Assembly: GCF_001949145.1 (NCBI RefSeq)
Contig: NW_019091665.1
Coordinates: 183,627-247,626 of the forward strand
DNA length: 64,000 nucleotides
DNA from: Acanthaster planci
Taxonomy: Eukaryota > Echinodermata > Asteroidea > Valvatida > Acanthasteridae
Reading direction: 5' to 3'
Below the pieces are notes generated by a model. That model saw only the letters and a list, made by a program, of their open reading frames with translations. It was not told the DNA's origin and ran no database searches. The translations under genes and the position numbers were made by a program. Positions 14,298 through 23,562 of this stretch are shown one piece after another; the stretch's first letter is position 1; each line of letters opens with the position of its first letter.

Positions 14298-14393
14298 TAG
14301 CCCCACTAGTGTGGCTATGTGGCACGGACTCTCACTCCCGATCCATCCTTAAGGATGGATCGGGAGTGAGAGTCCGTGCCACACTAGTGGGGC
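14298..14393. mobile_element. short hairpin MITE, nearly perfect palindrome
   Basis: Starting TAGCCCCACTAGTGTGG, this 96-base unit folds on itself. About 60 inner bases are an exact palindrome centred on CCTTAAGG, and the left arm alone carries an 8-base extra CTATGTGG. The ends are the same as those of the two elements at 14438 and 15193. No clear target duplication is visible, and the right end lacks the final TA, so the boundaries have eroded. Confidence 0.8.
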
Positions 14394-14437
14394 ATGTCCT
14401 GCATGTGTAATGTAATTTGTAAACACTAAAACAGGAT

Positions 14438-15028
14438 TAGCCCCACCAGTGTGGCACGGACTCTTACTCCCTATCCATCCTTACCCACACATCTGTATAC
14501 ACAATTTCGAGTTGGCGTACTGAACATTTTCGGCGCACCCACTTATCATCGTGGGCATAATTTCTCTTGCACACGGACATGATCCTTGACCTTTCCGCTT
14601 TCTAAAAACCATTTATTGAATGATTTCACCCACGTTATTCATATAACATTATTATTATTTATGTCATTAGACATATGTAATACACAGACTGAGCAATAAG
14701 ATACTACACGTACTAATGGGCTTTTCCAAAACTTTGGCAGCAGTTTTAGATGTCTTGACATGGAACAGCCGCCGAGAAGATAAGGGGTCAAGTGAAGTAA
14801 TGCTCAATGACCTTATTTTAAAGATGGCGACTGTGAGAGGGAGTCCGTTAGATTGAATGGATAAAGGCAAAAAGACTGGGAAATACCTGAATAACGTGAG
14901 TGAAATCATTCAGTAAATGGTTTTTAGGTGCGCCGAAAATGTTCAGTATGCCGACATGAAATTGCGTATACGGATGTGTGGCTAAGGATGGATCGGGAGT
15001 GAGAGTCCGTGCCACACTAGTGGGGCTA
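14438..15028. mobile_element. 591-bp inverted-repeat element, 9-bp target duplication
   Basis: Both ends read TAGCCCCAC(C/T)AGTGTGGCAC inward. The arms match for about 105 bases, then the left arm has roughly 85 extra bases, then about 45 more matching bases follow. The flanks are AAACAGGAT (14429-14437) and AAACAAGAT (15029-15037), matching at 8 of 9 positions, a likely target-site duplication. Nine-base duplications are typical of Mutator-like transposition; hAT elements give 8. The interior has no transposase, so it is non-autonomous. Confidence 0.8.
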
Positions 15029-15192
15029 AAACAAGATGTGAATTACTTCACCACTGCATTGTATACCCCCAGAGTTGTGGGGTCCAATGTCCGCCCCGGG
15101 GTATGCGTTGTAGTTAGTTGTATTACAGCTAGTAGTAGTAGTCTATCGGAAGATTGTGAATTTGGGGACCCAGGCTATAACAGAAGGGAGAC

Positions 15193-15275
15193 TAGCCCCA
15201 CTAGTGTGGCACGGACTCTTGCTACCACTAAAGGATGGAGTGGCAGTGAGAGTCCATGCCACACCAGTGGGGCTA
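15193..15275. mobile_element. 83-bp hairpin MITE, exact 9-bp target duplication
   Basis: The ends are TAGCCCCACTAGTGTGGCAC and its complement. The inner arms also pair (ACTCTTGCTACCACT against AGTGGCAGTGAGAGT) with a few mismatches around a small loop. AAGGGAGAC occurs immediately before (15184-15192) and immediately after (15276-15284). An exact duplication fixes both boundaries and shows that even this tiny element was mobilised as a unit. Confidence 0.85.
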
Positions 15276-15447
15276 AAGGGAGACCAACATTTTAACTTTT
15301 GGACTCCCCAAGGTAGATGACTGTGACATCATAACTGTATGGTTGGTGTTGTGAAAAAAGGGCTGGGTTTTTAGGTTTGAGGGAAATTATGAGGGGAAAC
15401 TGGGGTGTTTTTAACACCATGAAACCCAAAGGTTGAACTTTTGGCAC

Positions 15448-16990
15448 TGTGAACACATATTTTTCTACAAAAGTCTACCATAATGCGCTTTGGAACACAA
15501 CATCGAACAAGTTCCATGTTTGTCACGAACCGAAGGATGCATGGAAGAGTTGTATAGGCCCCCCTACTTCAGTTTTCAATATATTCATCGGCGTATTGCA
15601 AATAAACCATTTGCAGGTTAAATTTGAATAAAATCTGGTACACTGAGTTATCTGATTGTACATAAACAAAACAATTTGAATTCCCTGACTAAAGACACTG
15701 TTGCTATACCTCGTGATTCAGGGCAAGCTTTTGCATAGCAACCACCATCTCTGGAATGGACTGGTTCTCTTGTGCCCTTCTTAGCCATTGAGAACAGTGT
15801 ATTGTTACAAGGCATCTCTTATGTAACTAAGCAAAAGCTTGCATCAAATCACAAGGTATAGCAACGGTGGTTTTAGCATGGAGAATTCAAGTGGTTATGC
15901 TTACGTGAATTTAAAGAACTCAGTGTAGCAGATTTGGGTCAAGGTTAACTCGCAAAAGGCTTATTGGTCTGGTATATGAATTTGCCCTTCACCCAGCACC
16001 TTGAATTGGGCACTGAGTGATTAGCAAATGATGTGAACATTATTCTTAAAAAATCTCAGAAAATCCGACAGAAAATTTCGGAAGTTCTAAAAAAGAGATA
16101 AATTCTAGTAAATCATTATTACCTCCACTCACCTAACTAAAAATTGTAAAAAAGTATATATTTTGGGGCACGTTTCATTTTGCACTTCTGAAAACAAATT
16201 GCAAAATCGGACTAAATTAACATGTCATCAGAACTTTGTAGCAAGTATATGAAATTGACATTTACATGTATGAATCAGAATATTTGGAGTTTGATTAAAT
16301 TTCACCTTTTGTGAAATTGGAGGTAAAACATTGCTCCATACAAAACGTTAGAAGCGAAAATTCAAAGTGCCCGTAGGGTCCTCACCATTTTCTGGTGCAC
16401 ATGCTTGAGCTGTAACATTAAGTCCATGTAGTGCTTGAACGAGTGTTTTCATTTAACCTCAACTTTTTCAAGTCCTCGAAATTACCAATTTTAGTGGGCT
16501 GGATTATTGTCCTTGCTGGGTGGGCCATTCAGCAGTTCTTTTTAAGACCAGTAAAATGATAAACAACACAAAAAATACCATAAAAGACAAAAACAAAGAT
16601 GTACCATGCAATTTGTGACGTGTGAACGGTACTTGCATTTACAAGTTTATTCAGTCTTTCTGGACTGGTTTCCTTCATTTCCAACACGTGAGTAGAGCCA
16701 ATGTAAACGGCAACCAATGAAAACATGACTGCCTTGTCCCCGCACCCGGAACGCTGCGCCGCTGGTGTGCGTGGCTGGCCCGCTGCCGCGCGGATGGCGG
16801 CCCGGATTAGGCTGCGCTGAGGCATGGAGCGGCGTTTAGTGACTGATTTCATTCTTTCAATGTTGCCATGTAAACCACCTGCAGTTCATTATAAAGTGCA
16901 GAGACATTTTCCATGTGAGAATCAATGTATAAACCGTGGGTTATATTCCGAAAATTATGGTATATTAAAATTATATATTCGTTAGAAAAA
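15448..16990 (-). repeat. interspersed repeat family R, copy 1
   Basis: Read on the minus strand, this copy aligns with 39190-43047 on the plus strand. Shared stretches include the block around MKSVTK (16852), a GC-rich block at 16733-16850, GLKKN (near 16535), the AT-rich tail with the TTAGTTAGGTGAGTGGAGGT stretch, and the 3' end near 15450. A 107-residue frame (16529-16852) begins MKSVTKRRSMPQ and ends in a hydrophobic stretch. The corresponding frame in copy 2 is broken, so coding status is unproven. I do not recognise the family. Unlike copy 2, this copy is uninterrupted at the LINE insertion point (16486-16495). Confidence 0.75.
15598..16001. mobile_element. about 400-bp insertion inside repeat copy 1, with 35-base inverted repeat
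   Basis: Repeat copy 2 reads straight through GATTCAATACGCCG, whereas copy 1 has about 400 additional bases at that point, bordered by TTG on each side. Inside it, 15700-15734 (GTTGCTATACC...AAGCTTTTGC) pairs with 15831-15865 with few mismatches and a loop of about 96 bases. The hairpin core looks like a small MITE. The outer limits of the inserted DNA are less certain. Confidence 0.55.
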
Positions 16991-17334
16991 AAACGAGCGG
17001 AACTCGGAAGCAATTGGGGAGGGTTCGTTCAAACCAGTGTTGTATCCGAGACCTTGATGTTGGAGACCAAGGTGGAGACCAAGGAGACAAGACCAAGTTC
17101 TACTCCTTCAAGACCAAGAAAAGAAAATATTAGGATTCAAAGTTTGGGACAATCTTTCAGTTTGGATTTCAGGCCTTGAAGTCATGCCTTGAAGTGGGGC
17201 TGTCTTGTACATGTACATGTATGTAAAATAACTCAGCTGAGTGTTGCCCGACCGTGCCGACGTGGCGCACTTGAATAAATTCCCCAAACCCAAATAAACA
17301 TTAAAGAAATTCTGTGAAGTTGATTAATTGTGCT

Positions 17335-17580
17335 AAATTATTGTCTCCACTCACCTAACCACAAGTTTGTCTGAAGATTATTTTTGTATTTTTGGCGCAT
17401 TTTCAAAGAGTTTATTTGGGACTTCAGAAAATATAAAAAAAATCAAGCCAAAATAAAAATTTCATCAGAACTTTGTAGTGGGTTGAGATTTTTGAATCAG
17501 AATGTTGGGAGTTTTCGATTTAACTTACAATGAAATTCGAGGAAAAAATATTGCTCCGGCAAGGCACAAGAGGCAAAATA
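17335..17580 (-). repeat. interspersed repeat family R, copy 3 (fragment)
   Basis: This stretch contains CTCCACTCACCTAACCACAA, TTCATCAGAACTTTGTAG, GAATCAGAATGTTGGGAG and an ATATTGCTCC block, in the same order and orientation as 16120-16345 in copy 1. Divergence is clearly higher than between copies 1 and 2. The short 'gagaccaag' tandem patch at about 17057-17100 lies just outside it. Confidence 0.6.
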
Positions 17581-18746
17581 TCAGAGTGCTTCACATTAGG
17601 GTTCATCAACATATCCTTTCACAAATAATTAAAGCCATCGCCAGGCACACAAGAAAGCCAATACAAGTGTTCAAACTTTTTTAAAAACCAAGTAAAGGCC
17701 AGATTCTTTCAACAGAGCAATTTCGCTCATCAGAAAATACATGTAGGGGCGGGATACATTTACTCAGGTAAATTTAACCATTGGTGTTCATCATGTGCAG
17801 CCGTTTTAGGTAGATCCTGTGCGTAGGTATTTTTCCAGTACTCATGTACATGTACTTTTAGGTACTTGATGCCTACTTTACCCCCTTTAAAAATTTTCCA
17901 GCCCTAGACTGAGAACTCAGAAAAATCTGAAAATGCTCTGAAAATGATTTGAAAGACCATAGTTGAAGACATTGTTTGTTTTGTTGTTTTCTTTTATATG
18001 GACATTCAGTGATTTCATGCAGCTATATTGTGAAAAAGAAAACTGCTACACAAAATTAGGTAATTACTATGCAAACAAAATGTTGCATAGCAGTTTTGCT
18101 ATGCAGATATTTTAAAGAAATTGAACACTGCTTGGATGACAAACAAGCTGTGCATTTTTTGCACGAACCTATGAGGGGAGTGAACCAGTCAGAAACCAAT
18201 TTATAGTTCTATTCAGAATATTTCTATGTATCTGTTCATCACTTCTCAGATGCATGCGTATTATACAAGAAACATTTTCAAAATAACGCAAAATTTTTTC
18301 AAGTGTTTGTAAGAAGAAGAAATCACTCTTAAATGCAATTGTATTTTTTAGGCCAATAGTCACTCTACAGGCTGAAAATAAACGTGACTGGTAAAAGTAC
18401 AGTACATGTACATGTAGGATGAATAAGCTGCAAGTTGTGATTTTGATTGGACAATACTAGAACATTAATCACGATCTTAGTCAAAGCATAAGCCATGACA
18501 AAAACTTGTGTTGTTAGAAGGGATTCCCCAAATTTTCCTTTTCTGCCAAGTTTGAAACTTCGAAGTTCGAAGAAATCAGTAATGCAACACTGTGTTAGAA
18601 GAGGATGGCTTGAATTGGAGTATGAAATAAAATGGAAACAGATTTAACGTTTTGCAGGTACACTCCTCCAAGGGCATTGTGCTTAAAATACATTGCTTGT
18701 TTGTCATCCAAACCTGTAATGCATTGCAAACGTTGAAAAGGTTTAT
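17581..18746. other. no recognisable gene
   Basis: AT-rich sequence with a few TACATGTA steps. No exon or bounded repeat was recognised. Confidence 0.4.
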
Positions 18747-18884
18747 TCCTACCCGAGACAACTCGTAGCCCAAAACTGTTACCCAAGTCAGCCCATACCC
18801 AAGTCAAATCATACCCCACTCAACTCGTACCCACATCAACTCATACTCAAGACCACTCGCGCGCAGGATAACTCGTACTTCATA
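18747..18884. repeat. minisatellite arm, left
   Basis: A degenerate tandem array of units like ACTCGTACCCAAGTCA, each about 16-20 bases. Its reverse complement is the same unit family as the array at 22561-22746. Both arrays include a GCGCGAG variant unit followed by similar units, so they look like paired arms and not independent arrays. Confidence 0.75.
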
Positions 18885-19631
18885 CAATTTACGGGACACT
18901 TTTCTGTGTTACTCCTGAAGTAGTTAAGATTGTCGTCTGTGTTTCATTTATTCGACATAGACATGTATACAGTATATACATGTATTTATTTGATACTTAC
19001 AAGGAATGTTTGTAGTGAGGGAGAATATTGTATAACACAATTATAATAAAAAAATACAAAAGCAAATTGTCCTCGGTGTTTCATTTATTTGAAGTGTATA
19101 TGTATTTATTTTACATACTTACATGTACATGGAACATTTGTAGAGAAGGAGAGGATTGTATAACGTAACATTATCCTTGAATATACTCGTTTATAGTAAA
19201 GCAAGTTTTTATTAAGAAACTGTCAGGTAGTATCAGCTTGGGTTGCTAGTTAATCATCAATAAAATGAAAAGTTACTGTGTTAAAAAAAGCATTTTCTTT
19301 CATTTGTTGAGGTACATGTACAGTACTAGCTAGCTTTTGATCATACCGAATGTTGGACTACCCTCTTTTGAACTTAATTTAGTTTCTGCTGAACAAAGCT
19401 GCCCTTGGTTACACAACCAAGGGTTCACTTCGGTGGCTCATGAAAAGACCCTGGTGGTCCAGTTGACTTGAAGCAGTTTCTTTCAGGTAAACAGGGCTGA
19501 AACCGACTCCTGTCCAGCGTTTGATTGGTGGAAGGCATGTACAGGTAGAATTGTTCTATAAAAGCCCCATAAAAAAAGAGTTTACTATAATTGCGACTAT
19601 ACTCCTACATTTACTAGCTATCAAGACTTGG

Positions 19632-22181
19632 CATTGAGATACAGTATCTGTGTGTTGAATGTGGTAGGGTTTTCCAAACATCTGATCAAGTATTTCAGTG
19701 CGACAGGTGCTGTTTTGGGCAACCTCACACCTGCAGTACTGGTTTCTCGCCGGAGGCGTACATGTACCTTTGCGTGATGACAGATCCAAGTCTTCTGGAA
19801 TTTTGGATTTACAATGCATGTGTGGACTGTGCTGCACCACCATCCCCAGAGTCGATGAATGTGGAGTTCGGCGTGGCAACCGACTTTGTGGTACCTGACC
19901 CCCCCCCCTGATGCAAAACATCTGCAACATCCAGCTGCCCAAACCTGTCGAATCTTGGAGGCATGGCCAACCGTGTTCATCAGAGTCAACGCCCCCTGAT
20001 CTGAAGGACCTGTGCTTCGCCGGGGCCGAGGACTTTGTACTGGAGGAGTTCTAGCAGAAGGACATTTCAGTTGGAGCAGTGAGACACCTCTTATTCTTCA
20101 CCCCTGAACAGTTGGACTTGCTGGACAGGGCGAAAATTTGGTATTTAGATGGCACTTTCAAACTCGTTAGGTACCCATTTGTTAAGCTGTTTTCAGTGCA
20201 TGCATTCATCAAGAGTAAATGCGGTGACATACATGTGTACGCCAAGTACCACTCGCCTTTACAATGATGTCTCAGAGGACACAAGAAGACTACAAGAAGG
20301 CAGGTGCTTTACAAACAAAATTATTTTATAATTGTAGTGCAATAAAACGTGATAATTTTTGCCCATTGTTTTCGTTTGACAGATATTTCAAGTTTAGGGC
20401 ATCAGTAAAGTTTTCTGGCAGTTTTTTTGGATCTATAAAATGATATATAAAGGTTTCTTGTATACATACATGTACATGTATGTTCTGCATTTTTTGTTCT
20501 GCTACCAATTGTAGCAAAGCATGTTTTAGGGGTCGCTGTAGTTTATTTGGCACGCCCCCAGCCCCTTAGAAATGCAAAGCAAAGATAGTGCGGTGGGTGA
20601 GTGTACTCTTCCTTTCCAGCATGGGCACCACAGAGTATCTTTTATTGAAATGTCGCCACGAAAACTAACTTTTGACTTTGTAATACCTGATTTGTAAATG
20701 TAGTCTCTTCATTTTCTTAATCTATGATTTATGGTGTCTGACCTGACTTGATGAATATTAGGGTCATAGCAAATGGCTAAATGAGTAATTTTGGAGTAAA
20801 TACATTTACCATCTTGAGTGTAGAAGTTTCATGTGAAGCACACTTGCGACATTGTGCTTCAGCTGGCTGTCAGTGGTGCCTCATAATGTTTTACACTTGG
20901 GTTTCAACCTTTACCCCACACACTATTCATTACTAGGTGCTACCTGGAAGGCCCAGTCTACCAGTGTACATGTACGGTCGCACACCGGCCTTGCATTCGG
21001 GGAATTGGGGGAATATACATGTACATGTAAGAGTATAGCAATGTAGGAATAATATAGGAATAAGAACAGATTTGAATAGTACATGTACATACGTAGTTAA
21101 TTTTAATCAGACCTGGACATTTGAATCCCAAAACTTAATGTGAAATAAAACTCTGTATAATTGAGACAGTTACTTTTGGACTCTCTTATCTGCCTGTCTT
21201 TCTTTGCCTTGGCATCCTCAAACTAATAATTTAAGCAGACCTCTATAATGGATGGCCTGTCATTACATAGTGCATTAGTGAAAATAATTCTGATGGGTTT
21301 TCCTGGATCTATGTATAATGCTCTGCCATTCAAAATTTCTGCATTTGTGTCCCCCCAACGCCCGCATCTCTCTCTCTTCTACATCATGTATTGTACATGT
21401 AGGTGCTGAAGTGCCTGAAGAAGTTGCCATTGCAAGGCAGTTTCGTTAGGGAGAGGGTTGTGGACTCTGAGATCTCCATGTGGGTGGCCATCCAGTCCAT
21501 CTTCAAAGACGTCCGAGTAGTCAGCTGCCTGTGTCACTGGATGCAGTCTGTCTGGCGTAAGTGCCAGGTGCTCGGCCTGGAGATGGCATACACACCTGAG
21601 CCTGCAGTCTCTGACTACATCAAGCGCTTGATATCCCTTCCATTCCTGCCTGCTGAGCACATCCCTGCGGCGTTCCAAAAGTTGTCAAGACAAGCCAACA
21701 GTGTAACCCTTCAAGAACTGTGCAGTACATCAGAGAGACCTTGATTGAGCATCCAATCCGGACCCCCGCCTGGTCGGTTTTCATGAGAGCAGCGCAAACA
21801 GACAACGATACAGAGGGCTGGCACCATAGGCTTAATAGCAGAGCTGGTCAGCACAATTTGGCATTCTACCATGTCTACTCTGTCGTCAAGCTACTGACGG
21901 AAAAGCAAGTTATGCTGACCAACAAGTGTGATTTGTCAAGGACTCTAATCCAAGAGGTATCAGAGGTGGCAGGTGAGCAGTCTCCAAGGCCGGCTCTTCA
22001 AGATGTGGGAGAGATACCAGGCTGGGGAGCTCAAAACATTGGGTCTTTTGGTAGCCTGCCCACATCTGACAGGGCCATCGCTGTAAGCACAAGCCTGCCA
22101 GCCAGGACCAGGAAACTAACCCAAACGGCCCTTTTCAGGGCCCCCTCTGTTAAAAACGAGATAGTTCATTGCTGTGCATGA
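19632..22181 (+). pseudogene. Mutator-like (MULE) transposase pseudogene
   Basis: Three blocks in order read as one transposase. First, a Cys-rich N-terminal stretch (CVECGRVF...CDRCC, then CVDCAAPP) at about 19632-19908. Second, 20040-20315, with LLFFTPEQLDLLDRAK and then WYLDGTFKLV, which holds the first catalytic Asp of the MULE DDE domain. Third, 21403-22181, with VVDSEISMW, CHWMQSVWRK and TDNDTEGWHHRLNSRAGQHN, the C-terminal MULE signature. Breaks seen: an in-frame TAG at 20052-20054, frame changes near 19900 (C run), 20005, 20235 and 21715, and a gap of about 1.1 kb between the second and third blocks, whose borders resemble splice sites but do not keep the frame. It cannot make an intact enzyme. 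Domesticated MULE-derived genes exist, but the lesions argue against one here. Confidence 0.8.
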
Positions 22182-22560
22182 ATAATAAACCATGAAATAA
22201 TAAACCAATCCATATTTCAAAATGTTTTTCAAAAAAGAGAGAAGGAAATCCCCCTTTTTCTGCCACTGCCCCTTCAAATTGTGAAATTAAAAAAGCCTCT
22301 TAAAATGTCCATCATTACAAATAAAAAAAACATGTTTAAATAAATTCAAAACCCCGAAATTTCTGAAATTCTGATTAGGTTAACATTTAACACTAATCTC
22401 CCAATAAAAGGAAAACCTGCTCATTGGAAAACTACTTACAGTATTCCAAGCAACCCCAAATTTCCAAAATATCCGACATCTGCAATCCCATTATCACAAG
22501 TCTCCCAACTAAAATGAGTGGATGGCAGGTCACTTCAAAGAGCATTATAAAAATACATGC

Positions 22561-22746
22561 TAGGGTACTTGTATGAGTTGACTCAGATACGAATTGACTG
22601 GGGCATGAGTTTGCTAGGGTACGATATGTCCCAGTTATGAGTTGACATGGGTACGAGCTGACTCGAGCGCGAGTTGACTGGGGTATGAGTTGACTTGAGT
22701 ACAAATTGACATGGGCATGAATTGTCCTAGGTACGAGATGACCCAG
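22561..22746. repeat. minisatellite arm, right
   Basis: About nine degenerate units of the type GAGTTGACTTGGGTAC. It is inverted relative to the array at 18747-18884, and the GCGCGAG unit occurs in both. It probably forms the right terminal arm of the Mutator-like element. Confidence 0.75.
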
Positions 22747-23158
22747 ATTCACGTACAAGGCTAGCAGTGTGCAAGAATCATGTTAGCAGTACTTGTGGAT
22801 AAAAAGTGCAATTGGAAAGGGTTCCATACACCGGTACAGGCAACACTTGATGCCCCTGTGCACAAACCTGTGAGACTTGTCTAAAATACCTAAGTGTTTT
22901 CCAAGTAAGTGCTTGGCAATTTTCCTAGCCAACTTTCACTTTGTAGGACTTTATAACTTTCTGATGGCTGTTAAAACATTTTGGGGGAAACTTTAATAGT
23001 GTAGGGTGCAAGTTACTTGGATTAAGCATAGCGGTAATATTTGGAAATAGGCAAAGGCTATTAGGTACAGGTCCCCCTGTAACCCAGCATAGCCCCCTCT
23101 TTATGTTCCGGTATTATGCTGTTGCTATTATGCATGTGCATTCCTCATGTCTGTAGTC
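22747..23158. other. L2HGDH upstream region
   Basis: No exon or repeat is recognised. Its position between the transposon arm and the first L2HGDH exons makes it a candidate promoter region, but no core promoter motif was identified. Confidence 0.35.
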
Positions 23159-23199
23159 ATGGTAGTTCAAAGATGCAGTCGGCTGCAGTCCCTAATTTT
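23159..23199 (+). CDS. L2HGDH: candidate first coding exon of L2HGDH
   Basis: An ATG opens MVVQRCSRLQSLI, followed by two bases and GTGAAG, a usable though not ideal donor. Those two bases plus the single base at the start of the next exon (23563) restore the frame exactly. A short Arg-bearing, non-acidic start is compatible with a mitochondrial targeting peptide, which the protein needs. The phase match could arise by chance one time in three, so this is a proposal; another unseen exon 1 remains possible. Confidence 0.35.
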
Positions 23200-23562
23200 G
23201 TGAAGCTTTGAAACCAGCAGCAACAACACACATGCGTGACAACAAATTGATTTGTGGTTGGACTCATGGTTGGACTCTTGGTAGGTTCCATCCCATAAAT
23301 ACAAAGCCATGACAAAGTAAGCATGGACCCAGACACAGATATCATGGTAAAAAGTTAACAGACACCCAAAGCTGGTCCACAATTGGTTTTATTACTTTAC
23401 CCAATTCTAATGTTAATCAGTCTTCATGAGAGACTTGTAAGTCTGGAACATGTACTTACATGCAGTTTCTTGAGAACTGTAAAGGGACATTTTGGTGATT
23501 TTTACATGTATATGCACCGCCATGACCACTGCAAAATACATGTACATGTATTTTTTTCTCAG

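Larger units (their letters stand above)
18747..22746 (+). mobile_element. Mutator-like element bounded by inverted minisatellite arms
   Basis: A decayed Mutator-like transposase (19632-22181) lies between two minisatellite arrays in opposite orientation at 18747-18884 and 22561-22746. Foldback-type transposons and some Mutator-like elements have long inverted repeats built of short tandem units, so the whole 4-kb block is best read as one element. No target duplication could be found at the outer edges, and the exact termini are unknown. A stray piece of the same unit (GGGTATGAGTTGACT) lies at about 48750-48765. Confidence 0.55.

Noticed and set aside
19698-19989. Overlapping frames on both strands at 19556-19989
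   Set aside because: They are shadows of the Cys-rich N-terminal part of the MULE transposase pseudogene.
18747-22746. CRISPR-like spaced repeats in the minisatellite arms
   Set aside because: The units are contiguous and degenerate without unique spacers, in an intron-bearing animal genome.
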